Shown: piece after piece, positions 1 through 7,700 of the stretch
Layout: every line of letters starts with the position of its first letter
Numbering within the stretch: position 1 is the first letter of the stretch
Assembly (NCBI GenBank): GCA_050115555.1
Contig: JASFQI010000037.1
Span: 1-22,498 of the forward strand
Reading direction: 5' to 3'
DNA from: JASFQI01 sp050115555
GTDB lineage: Bacteria; Desulfobacterota; DSM-4660; Desulfatiglandales; HGW-15
Length of the DNA: 22,498 bases
Notes under the pieces: model-generated
Told to the model about the DNA's origin: nothing
The model's database searches: none
The model's input: only the letters and a program-made list of their open reading frames with translations
Position numbers and translations under genes: made by a program

Positions 1-2
1 GT

Positions 3-1004
3 AAACGACATATTAACTTTAATTCAGGCTACATCTTCAAGGGCAGACATTACAGGTGCAACTATATACGTTTTCCAACATCGTATGACAACCCTGACCC
101 AGGGACAGAAATGGTTGAGTTGTACAACTTTCAGCCGAAGTCAGAGGTCCGGGCTTCATTAATGATATTGCACGGTTTAGGCAGTTCAAATATTAAGTTT
201 TTACTATGGATGGGCAAACAACTTGCATCTGCAGGCATTCATACTACTGTACCTATACTTCCGGGCATTTATACGAGAGTAGACAATGGATCTGCGAGTG
301 GAATGAGCTATCTGTATCCTCATATTCCTCGAATGTTTAAATTCTGGGAACATGCAGTCGTTGATACATTTTCGATTATTGATTTTCTTGAGCAGAATCA
401 TCTTTGGAAACAAAACAACTGTCTTTTGGGATACTGCCTCGGGGGCATGATTTCTTCAATCGCCTCTGTCATGGATCCCAGGATTTATCAGGCCGTTTTG
501 ATGACGATCGGAGGTCACCTTCCCAAGATAATTTTCGGCTCAAAAGTTACGCGGTTCGCCAGGAAGATGATTCGGGAGGGGATCCAAAGTGAGTATTTCC
601 TGCATGATAAGCGAAAACTGTACGAAATCTATAAAGAACAACTTCCCTCTGTCAAAAACATGTCTCTCCATGACCTATTAAACAGGGAAGACATTCATCC
701 GCTTTTCCGAATAGACCCTCTTTCCTATGCCCATCTATTGGATCGATCAAAAACAGTTATTATAGATGCATTATTTGATCGTTCATTGCCATTACAGAGC
801 CGAAGGCTGCTATACAAAGAGATGAGAGGAACGAAAAGATACATTGTTCCTATTGGTCACACATCTTGGCTTCCATTTGAATATTTTCTAGGGAGATATA
901 TTGCACATAAAGTTCATGTGGACGGCAGAAACGTTGCCAAAAGGCTTATTAAAAAGGAACCGATTGAGGACCCAATGGATGACATATTTTTCAAGAGTCC
1001 TTAA
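3..1004 (+). CDS. alpha/beta hydrolase, 5' end beyond the window
   Basis: Alpha/beta-hydrolase fold protein, partial at its N-terminus. Counting from the internal ATG at 111: an oxyanion-type HG follows strand 3 (residues 21-22), a nucleophile elbow GYCLGG carries Cys109 as nucleophile (as in dienelactone hydrolases; most relatives have Ser), Asp223 sits in IIDALFD, and His250 lies in IGHTSW. This is a full triad in the right order. The frame stays open from 111 back to base 3. The extra residues (FPTSYDNPDPGTE just before Met) read like the N-terminal strand of such hydrolases, so 111 is probably not the true start. Base composition is clearly A/T-richer than everything right of 3560, which suggests transferred DNA. 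Substrate unknown; an ABHD18-like or dienelactone hydrolase-like esterase is the best guess. Confidence 0.8.
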   Translation, partial: KRHINFNSGYIFKGRHYRCNYIRFPTSYDNPDPGTEMVELYNFQPKSEVRASLMILHGLGSSNIKFLLWMGKQLASAGIHTTVPILPGIYTRVDNGSASGMSYLYPHIPRMFKFWEHAVVDTFSIIDFLEQNHLWKQNNCLLGYCLGGMISSIASVMDPRIYQAVLMTIGGHLPKIIFGSKVTRFARKMIREGIQSEYFLHDKRKLYEIYKEQLPSVKNMSLHDLLNREDIHPLFRIDPLSYAHLLDRSKTVIIDALFDRSLPLQSRRLLYKEMRGTKRYIVPIGHTSWLPFEYFLGRYIAHKVHVDGRNVAKRLIKKEPIEDPMDDIFFKSP

Positions 1005-1181
1005 TCGTTTTAAAATCATTCCTTTTTCGAACAGGACTCCTTACTGGAGGTATGAAAATACGAACAAGAATGACTAGTTCGACCTACACAGAGCAATCGT
1101 CGCGTTTCGCGAAAATGTAAGAAAGTTGGAATCACATGGGCAGATCACGGGCTTCCAGGATTTTGTCCGACTCCATCCATT

Positions 1182-1698
1182 TTACGATTGAACATCTTGC
1201 GTTCTTTTCATCGCCAGTTGAGCCAGGAATTCGAAAACCTCCAAGCCTTCGAGATCAGCTCGTGCCTCACCTCGGCTGTATTGGATGACCCACGCGAGGT
1301 CCAAATCCCGTTGCGGGAAAAAGGGCCCTTTATTCAGGCCGAGTGATCGATTTTGCTCCTCAAAGAGGATGAGATGCTTAAAGGCAGAGCCAGCGCGGCC
1401 ATCGAGTTTTGGCCCGGCATACATCTGTACATTCCGCTCAAGAACATCCAGATGCAATGGCTCGAAATCCAGCAACTCAGTAAACAAATCCAACGACTCC
1501 TGGATCTCCCCGATGGATTTCCGTTCCAGCGCGCTGCGCGCATCCTCCACCAGCAGTACCAGGTCATCCCTGGTATAAGAGAGATCCAACAACGCCAAGG
1601 CGTTTGCGTATAATCTCTCAAGTGTTTCCTTCTCCTTGCTTACAATGATATTCTGATCATTGATTCCGATTGTAACACCGAAATTTCTCGAATTCCAT
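1182..1698 (-). pseudogene. hypothetical gene, apparently frameshifted near its start
   Basis: Unrecognised protein. The long frame (1182-1598) encodes about 138 residues with amphipathic helices and a conserved-looking middle (ERNVQMYAGPKLDG, LGLNKGPFFPQRDLDLAW). Its only standard start codon in frame is a TTG at 1598 with no ribosome site. Upstream, the same frame stays open and reads like protein (GVTIGINDQNIIVSKEKETL) back to about 1680 without a start codon. A good ATG at 1698 with a GAAAGGGTG-type ribosome site begins MEFEKF in another frame and stops after 13 codons. One extra base around 1680-1684 would explain both, giving a protein of about 172 residues. The alternatives are a true short TTG-started gene or a sequencing error. 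The function is not inferable from the sequence. It lies between the foreign-looking hydrolase and the IS element. Confidence 0.5.
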
Positions 1699-1998
1699 CT
1701 TCACCCTTTCATGAGAAGGCGTTGTCAAGAGGTCGACGTGGCGACCGGTCTGTTTTCCCGTAACGTCTCACTTTCATTCGCACTCTCTTGTGGGTTGCCG
1801 TTACCCGGTGCATGATGGTGTCCGCGGGGGGCGCTGCTATCTACTAAGCGAATTCCTTGTTATATGCTTTCGGCAAAGCTCCGATTCGAGGGTAAGCTCG
1901 CAGTCGCCCGACGGGACTTGGGAAAACGGAACGGATCGCTCAATGGGCCTCTTCTTGATGCCTCCTCCTGTTCAGAGTGTTTGTCCTTTCCCGGCTCA
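1699..1998. other. non-coding flank downstream of the IS110 transposase
   Basis: No convincing gene on either strand. It should contain the transposase-distal end of the IS110 element. It holds the 10-mer TGATGCCTCC (1956-1965), whose reverse complement lies at 3255-3264 on the other side of the transposase, and the 13-mer AAGCTCGCAGTCG (1894-1906), which recurs inside the transposase gene at 2170-2182. The exact element end cannot be fixed from the sequence. Confidence 0.45.
1956..1965. repeat. 10-bp inverted repeat, copy 1 (IS110 flank)
   Basis: TGATGCCTCC here is the exact reverse complement of GGAGGCATCA at 3255-3264. The pair brackets the transposase at 33 bases beyond its stop and 176 bases beyond its start. 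The IS1111 subgroup of IS110 elements carries subterminal inverted repeats of roughly this size, but a 10-mer match within two few-hundred-base flanks has an appreciable chance of being random. Confidence 0.35.
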
Positions 1999-3078
1999 TC
2001 AGGCCGCATTCCTCAGTTTCCTGGTATGTGCATGATAAAATGGATCGTACGTTCCATGGTTCTTCCAAAGATGATGCATCAGAACAGCCAGCTTCCTGGC
2101 AACCGCCACCTTGGCCTTCCTTTTAGACACCTTGCCTCCTCGCGAAGCAATCCGTTCGCCATACCGGCGAAGCTCGCAGTCGGGACCAAAAGGCCCCAGA
2201 ATGTAGTTGGCCGCTCCAACGAGCAGCCACCTCAGATAGGCGTTGCCCGCCTTGGTGATTGAAAGGGGTTTGTCGCTCTCCCCGGACTGGTCCGGCTTCG
2301 GCGTCAATCCCAGAAACGCACCCACGTCCCGGCTCTTGGCAAATCGCGACGGCTCTTCCAGGGTGAGCACGAAGGCCAGGGAAGTGAGCGCGCCCACCCC
2401 ATGAATCTGCCTCAGGGGCTCGGTTTCCTCTCCGTAGACGTCCGTACACAGGGCCTTGATTCGCTTGTCCAGCCGACCAATCTCCTGGGTGAGTTCTTCG
2501 ATCATGTTCAGGCAGGGAACCGTGGCCGGCAGGAGGTCCTTCGGAATGTGTTCAGCCACGGTCCGGGCAAAGGCCGGGGCGCTGCACGAGGGCAACCGTT
2601 CGCCAGAGCTCTTCACAACGCCGCGCACAAACTGGATCATGCTGGTCCTGTTTCTCACCAGAAGATCCCGGGCCTTGAGCACCGAAAGGTCCATCTGGGC
2701 CGCCCGGCTGCGGTGTTGAATGGGGTAGAGAAGCTTCAGATCAAAGCGGGCGATCCGAGCCAGCATCTTGGCATCCCGGAAGTCATCCTTGATGTCCTGG
2801 CTCCAAATCATTCGAAGCTTGTGAGCGTTTCCCACCAACACCTCGAATCCGCGCTCTCGCAGCATCTCGCTCAGCCAAGGGGAATGGGTTCCCGTCTCCA
2901 CCGCCACCCTGACCTTACCGGGTTCCTCGAACCGGTCGAAAAACTCGTTCATTGCGCTGGCGGTGTTCTCCGCGACATCCGTCTCCGGCTTTTCGCTGTC
3001 CCGGTCCAGAATGGCCACTTTGTTCTCTACGTCACCCAAGTCTATCCCGATAAAGTGCTCTATGCTATCATTCCTCAT
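1999..3078 (-). CDS. IS110-family transposase (DEDD/serine recombinase)
   Basis: Recombinase of an IS110-family insertion sequence, 359 residues, complete. The N-terminal RuvC-like DEDD domain shows Asp13 (GIDLG), Glu61 (VAVETG) and Asp99/Asp102 (KDDFRDAKML). The C-terminal Tnp domain shows a helix-hairpin-like IHGVG (225-229), the FLGLTP block, a candidate catalytic Ser265 (DQSGE) and the SITKAGNAYLRWLL block (273-286). Members use a bridge RNA encoded in a non-coding end to pair target and donor DNA. The start is the ATG at 3078, because AAAGGAGG (3085-3092 on the minus strand) ends 6 bases before it. A GTG at 3099 would put that ribosome site inside the gene. No frameshift or missing catalytic residue is seen, so it may be active. 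GC content resembles the host more than the hydrolase region does. Confidence 0.93.
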   Translation of the reverse strand: MRNDSIEHFIGIDLGDVENKVAILDRDSEKPETDVAENTASAMNEFFDRFEEPGKVRVAVETGTHSPWLSEMLRERGFEVLVGNAHKLRMIWSQDIKDDFRDAKMLARIARFDLKLLYPIQHRSRAAQMDLSVLKARDLLVRNRTSMIQFVRGVVKSSGERLPSCSAPAFARTVAEHIPKDLLPATVPCLNMIEELTQEIGRLDKRIKALCTDVYGEETEPLRQIHGVGALTSLAFVLTLEEPSRFAKSRDVGAFLGLTPKPDQSGESDKPLSITKAGNAYLRWLLVGAANYILGPFGPDCELRRYGERIASRGGKVSKRKAKVAVARKLAVLMHHLWKNHGTYDPFYHAHTRKLRNAA

Positions 3079-3092
3079 GGCTGGCCTCCTTT
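3079..3092 (-). promoter_or_regulatory. transposase ribosome site within hairpin arm
   Basis: On the minus strand AAAGGAGG (3085-3092) lies 6 bases before the ATG at 3078. Four of its bases (3085-3088) are in the arm 3079-3088, which can pair perfectly with 3145-3154. When the stem forms, the ribosome site would be partly masked, which would hold transposase translation down and tie it to the state of the leader RNA. Confidence 0.5.
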
Positions 3093-3254
3093 CTTGCACC
3101 TAAGAGTGCGTTATTGAGTGAGGGTGATCGTATCACACCTCGAAGAGGCCAGCCTTCTCATACTATCTACAAATACGTAACATCGGCTCGGCAGTGGACC
3201 CCATTGATTGGACAGCCTGATGGTAGGGATGAACACTAGGGCCATGTTGTTTGG

Positions 3255-3264
3255 GGAGGCATCA
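3255..3264. repeat. 10-bp inverted repeat, copy 2 (IS110 flank)
   Basis: GGAGGCATCA, partner of 1956-1965. It overlaps the right arm of the hairpin 3215-3222/3260-3267, so the match could serve the RNA structure, the element ends, or neither. Confidence 0.35.
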
Positions 3265-3475
3265 GGCAGCCTGCGAGAACGGGTGACGGAGCATTCACCA
3301 TGCCCGAACGCATACCGGAAAACAACGAGCAGTTGAACAAGGTCTCAAAGGCCATGTTGAAGCTGGTAGGGGCCTATCCTCACCCAGACTCCCTGTACTG
3401 GGTGATCGATCGCAAAGAACAGAGTGGCGCAATCTGTAGGAGCGTTGGGGATGCTGAAAAGCCTGTCATTCTTGA

Positions 3476-3560
3476 TGGTGCGAGAGGGGGGACTCGAACC
3501 CCCACCCCCGAAAGGACTGGATCCTAAATCCAGCGCGTCTACCCGTTCCGCCACTCTCGC
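3476..3560 (-). tRNA. tRNA-Leu (anticodon UAG), CCA encoded
   Basis: Complete class II tRNA gene. Acceptor stem GCGAGAG (3560 downward) pairs with CTCTCGC, followed by discriminator A (3479) and an encoded CCA (3476-3478). The anticodon arm is CTGGA-TTTAGGA-TCCAG, giving anticodon UAG for leucine CUN codons. A long variable arm with TTTCGG and a T-arm GGGGGTTCGAGTCCCCC are present. Its 3' end points into the accessory block on the left, and the radC-like gene starts its run 36 bases from the 5' end. Confidence 0.96.
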
Positions 3561-3596
3561 ACGCTGGTTTGGTTTTCCCTGATTTTCCGCGAGGTG

Positions 3597-4343
3597 TCAA
3601 GCGGGATCGGCCTGCGTAAGCTGTTGGTTGTAGTCCTGGACGTACTGCTGAATCAGCCCTTGGTCTGCAAAGCTGTAAAATGTGTTGTGTCCGATGATGA
3701 CGTGGTCCAGGACCTGGATCGAGAGAAGCCGTGCCGACCACACGAGCTGGCGGGTGAGGTGGCGGTCCTGGGGAGAGGGCTCCGGATGGCCTGACGGGTG
3801 GTTGTGCACGAATACCAGGGCGGCGGCTCTGTGCTCCAAGGCCAGGGCCATGATCTCGCGGGGATACACTGCGCTACCGGTGAGGGTTCCGAAGAAGAGG
3901 TCGCGATCCGAGAGAAGCTCGTTCTTTCGGTTGAGCAGGAGGACCTTGAAGACCTCCCGCTTCAGGTCGCGCATGGTGTGAAAGAGGTAGTCGAACACAG
4001 CCCTGGACGACGCGAAAAAGGGTCGGTTCTTTGCACGGTCGCGCAGGTAGCGGGCCGCCACCTGGTGAACCAGATGAAGGTAGAGGCCGTTTTTCTGCCC
4101 GATTCCACGAATTTTGGTCAGATCGTTCAGAGGCGCAGAGAGAACACCGGAAAGGGACTCGAATCTTTCCAAGGCCTTGCGTGCCGGGATTTTCACGTCC
4201 TTTCTAGGTGTTCCAAGAGAGAGGAGAAACTCGATGATCTCCTCGTCCGAGAAGCGCTCAATGCCTCCTTCCAGGAATTTTTTCCGAAGTCGGTCCCGAT
4301 GGCCTTCTCCACGTCGGGGTTCGCTCAGCAGATCTGGTCTCAT
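3597..4343 (-). CDS. radC: RadC family protein (JAB1/MPN domain)
   Basis: RadC-type protein of 248 residues, normal for the family. A helix-hairpin-helix stretch lies at 76-86 (TKIRGIGQKNG). The C-terminal JAB/MPN metalloprotease-like domain has Glu130 (KREVF) and the JAMM motif HNHPSG with His180, His182, Ser184 and Asp193, so the metal site is intact. The family was named for a DNA repair phenotype that was later reassigned; its true activity is unsettled, though MPN folds are typically zinc peptidases or isopeptidases. The ATG at 4343 is preceded directly by AAGGA, with almost no spacing, so initiation may be weak. A five-codon frame (MENKE) ends across this start (AATGA) and could couple to it. 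It lies between tRNA-Leu and the PPDK-like gene, transcribed away from the latter. Confidence 0.92.
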   Translation of the reverse strand: MRPDLLSEPRRGEGHRDRLRKKFLEGGIERFSDEEIIEFLLSLGTPRKDVKIPARKALERFESLSGVLSAPLNDLTKIRGIGQKNGLYLHLVHQVAARYLRDRAKNRPFFASSRAVFDYLFHTMRDLKREVFKVLLLNRKNELLSDRDLFFGTLTGSAVYPREIMALALEHRAAALVFVHNHPSGHPEPSPQDRHLTRQLVWSARLLSIQVLDHVIIGHNTFYSFADQGLIQQYVQDYNQQLTQADPA

Positions 4344-4776
4344 TCCTTGTTTTCCATGGTTTTCAATGAGGATGAAGGGTCTATGAGCGATATTATATAA
4401 AAATTTTGATGATGATTAGATCATGAAGCCTAGCACGTTCGAGTCTTAACCGATTCATTCCGTTCTTTCAAGGAGATTTTTCAATGTGGAACCCTCTGTT
4501 TTCATGGAAAAGAAGTGTGCTTCGGCATCATTTTCAGATGTAAGAGGGAACGTTCCGTGCACGGTTCAGCGCAATGCTTTTTCGAGGAATCCGTTTCCTC
4601 TCATGGGGTTACGAAGGAAACGCAGCGGAGTGGCGTTCAGGAACGGCATCCGGGCTTTGGAAGCGAATCGTTTTTGAAGAAAAGGCCTCTATGTTGTTGG
4701 GGGAAAGGGATTCTGATAACATGTATATTTTTATGCTGAGCGTATCGAGGGAAGAGGCCCCATACAGACCCGTGAT
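4344..4776. other. divergent intergenic region, radC / PPDK-like gene
   Basis: No firm gene. It should hold the promoters for both flanking genes, but I see no promoter I can defend. A 7-bp inverted pair, GGCCTCT near 4685 and AGAGGCC near 4753, brackets an A/T-rich patch (about 4712-4735) just upstream of the PPDK-like gene and could be an operator. Confidence 0.35.
4486..4677 (+). CDS. possible small basic protein (63 aa), doubtful
   Basis: A GTG at 4486 opens a 63-codon frame rich in Arg and Lys. The AAGGAG at 4470-4475 is 10 bases before it and 8 bases before an ATG at 4484. That ATG opens only a 19-codon frame (starting MWNPLFSW). The ribosome site is good, but neither product resembles anything known, and the composition of the 63-residue product (scattered Cys, no clear helix pattern) is not convincingly protein-like. 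It could be a leader peptide region for the downstream operon. Confidence 0.2.
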   Translation: MEPSVFMEKKCASASFSDVRGNVPCTVQRNAFSRNPFPLMGLRRKRSGVAFRNGIRALEANRF

Positions 4777-7700
4777 ATGAACCCCATCCGGGGGAGGAAC
4801 CCCTTGCGATCCAAGGCCCTTGAAGTCAACCTTGCGTGCACGCGTATCGACGTGACCGTAAGCGAGCGTTACGATCCATTGCGCGAGATCATGGCCGGCT
4901 ACCGCGGCCTGATGGAGAAGCTGGACGGATTTCTGCGTGAGGTGTGCCATCCTTACAGGAATTGGGCCTTTATTGTAAAGGAGGCCCGAAAGCTCGCGCT
5001 CGACACCCTTCACCTGCTCCGGAACCGGGACAAGGGCCCGGATGCGGCAGGCCTCTATGTAGACATATGGCTCGAGGCCGTCATGGAGACCTCCAACCCC
5101 GAGGTGAAGAAGGACGCCGCAGACAATCTTCTGCTCTACCTTCGAAAGGTCGTCAGCGAGGCAGGGGACGGCTTGCCTGATTTCCTTCCCACCCTGTACG
5201 AGGCCTTTGAACGGATCGCGTGCCTGGAGGAGTCTGCGTTCCGCGTGTTCGTCCGGAGCTACTACGAGATCGGCCGGCTGGCGGGCGATTTTCTGGAAAA
5301 GAACCCGAAGCAGATCGGTTTTCTTTCCCTGAACCGCCTGCTGGTCCGAAATCTCCGCGTAGCCTACAGCGACTGGCTGGCCGAGGAGGACCCCCTGCCA
5401 TGGTTTCGTTCTCAGGTGGAGATTCAGGAGGGGGTGTCTGGTGACCTGGAGGAACTGTTTCGCGCTGTCTCCCACGAGACGATTCGCGGGCTCCTGGAGA
5501 AAATGGAGTCACTCGAGGAGAAAGATCCGGACTCGAGGGAGCTCAGCCTCGGGCTGAATCGGCTGTCGGGGTACCGCGATTTCATGAAGGCCTACGAGGG
5601 CATTCCCCGGCAGCTGGAGCGAATCGGCCGGAGCGAACGAGAGGGAGAGCGGTGGAAGCTGATTTTCCTTTTCCGCATGATGGATATCGAGGGGCTCTCC
5701 AACCTGCACGAAGAGATCCTGCGCAAGATCCATCGGACCCTGTCCGGCCTTCTGGAGAAGGCGGACAGGGCCGAGGCGGAGGCCGTGCTTCGATCGGCCT
5801 TTTCCGTGCTTCAGAGGAGTATGCGAACGTACCCCTCCACGGCACTCAACAGCGTTTTGAATATCGGCAGGGCAGTGTTCGCCACAGGACGAAGGAGGCT
5901 CATCAGCCTGTTTTCGGAAAGCGTGGCAGACCTGGATTTTCAGGGGCCCGACCTGGGAGGTGAGGGTGATCCCTATCTGAGCAACGACAATGCGGCCCAT
6001 GTCCAGAACATCCGAACGTGGTTGGCGCTTATCGGGATGGAGCCGGCAGCGGCCCGGAAGCTGCTCTCCTGCCTGACCATCCATCTTGCGATTCGCGGGG
6101 TGTTCATACGGGATGTGGATTTTTTCCCACGAGAGATCACCCGGTTGCTGAACAGCGACATCGCTCCCGTTTACAATCAGGTCAAGCAGCTGGCGCGTTT
6201 GCTTCCCACGTATTTCAACGAGATCGGGGCGGAGGGGCGCCTGCGCGATGTATCCACCCAGATGGACGAGATCCTGAACCGGCAGGACGCCCTGGTCCAT
6301 TTTCTCCGCAAGCAGTCTCACGTGGAGAGCAGCAACCGCATCGTGGGACTCGTGGAGGGAGCGTTGTCCTACTGGTGGACCGGGCGGCACGAACCCCTGA
6401 AGACGTTCGTGCCTGCAGACCTGTTCGAACGTCTCGAGCAAGGGGATGACTTTCCGGAAGGGATCCACCTCATCCTGGAACGCCTGGCCTCGGAAGGACG
6501 GATCGAACGGGCGGAGGACCTCCTGGAGCTGGAGCCAACAGAGGTGCACAGGGCGGCAGAGGGGCTGGACTCGGTGTCCGGGACCGACCCGGAGCGGCTC
6601 AACCTGGCGATCGAGTTCTATCAGCTGCTCTACCAGAAATACCGCCTGGGCACGGCCATGCTCGAACGTTACCTGGCCCAGGTCCCGTACGGGACGTTTC
6701 CGGATCTCGAGGCCCTTCGGAGGACCCTGCGGGAGGAGGATTCCCGCAAGAAGCTCCAGGGCCTTCTGGACTACCTGGAGATGTTGCGGGACATCATTCT
6801 TTCCGATAAGGCCTTCGAGGTCCGGGAGGACATCTATCACAAGCGCCACATTGCAGCGGACATTCCATCCGTCTACGGCAGCTACCACGAGCCCAAGTTC
6901 GATGCCATGGGGTTGACCCTTCGTCTGGAGCCCCTTCTCAACAGCCTGCTAGAGGACCTCGTGGCCTCGGTCGACCTGAGCCTGGTGACATGGGCGACCA
7001 TGTACCGGACACACCAGGACCTCAAACTCGTTGCCCGTGCCCTTCGGCTGGACGGCATCTCATCCACGGCCCTGGATATCCACCTGGACCTTCTCGAGCG
7101 GGCGCTCGCGGTTCGCGGGTTTTCCTTCGGCCAGTTTGTGGACGTGTTTCGAGGACTCGAGGATGCCGTGCGGACCATCGTGCACGACGATTTCACGAAC
7201 ATCCACCAGTCCAACCTCACGATGATCGTAGAGCGGATCGGGCCGGACGCCCTCCTGCCCAAGTATCGACCTCCGGGAAAGGCCGCGGCTTTGGAAGGGA
7301 CCCTCGCGGGGCGCGTTTCGGAGATTTTTCTGAGGGAAAGGATTGCCTTCACGCCCGGGCTCCAGCCGCTGGATCTCCTCGTGGGGCGGATCACGGAAAC
7401 CCTTTCCCGGGAGGCGCAGAAGCTTCCGGAGGACAGTCTTCGGGCGCTCCTGGACTTCGATCCGGAGCGGGCCGTAAGCCCGCTTCATCCGGTTCGGGCG
7501 GGGATGGCGGATCCGATCTATCTCGGGAACAAGGCCTTGAACCTGGTGCGGCTTCAAGAGTACGGGTTCCCTGTGCCGCCGGGTTTCGTCGTGACCACGG
7601 AGGTCTTCCGCTGCCGCAGGGTGCTCCACGAGTACCCCCCGGCCGCGGAACACCTTCGCAACCGCATCGAGGCCGAGATCGTACGGCTCGAGAAGGCCAC

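Larger units (their letters stand above)
3079..3270 (-). ncRNA. candidate IS110 bridge RNA / structured transposase leader
   Basis: About 190 bases upstream of the transposase with no gene and several nested inverted repeats. Outer stem A: GGCTGGCCTC 3079-3088 pairs with 3145-3154 (10 bp, perfect). Inside its 56-base loop are GCAC/GTGC (3096-3099 and 3106-3109) and GTGAT/ATCAC (3124-3128 and 3132-3136, extended by AGG/CCT with one bulged A). Stem B: GCCTGATG 3215-3222 pairs with 3260-3267 around a 37-base loop. IS110-group elements encode a bridge RNA of similar size in this position, same strand as the transposase, with a target-binding loop first and a donor-binding loop second; stem B then A would fit that order. 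The position is known for the family; the assignment here is inference. RNA ends and guide sequences are not determined. Confidence 0.42.

Noticed and set aside
1790..2262. Plus-strand frames of 81 and 132 codons at the IS110 flank
   Set aside because: They overlap the transposase 3' end, have no ribosome site, and translate to low-complexity Ser/Pro-rich sequence.
2401..3117. 238-codon plus-strand frame
   Set aside because: It is antisense to the transposase, whose catalytic motifs are all in place; the frame is open only because of GC-rich codon bias.
3272..3283. Possible tRNA-end direct repeat (TGCGAGA)
   Set aside because: Only 7 bases match the tRNA-Leu 3' end, too short for an attachment site.
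3300..3527. 75-codon plus-strand frame across tRNA-Leu
   Set aside because: Its C-terminal part (GARGGTRTPTPERTGS) is the familiar false translation of the complement of a leucine tRNA, and the rest has no protein-like pattern.
5509..6888. 459-codon minus-strand frame inside the PPDK-like gene, with a similar one at 4609-5475
   Set aside because: Both are antisense to the N-terminal extension. The sense frame is continuous with the PPDK domains; the antisense products show no recognisable domain.
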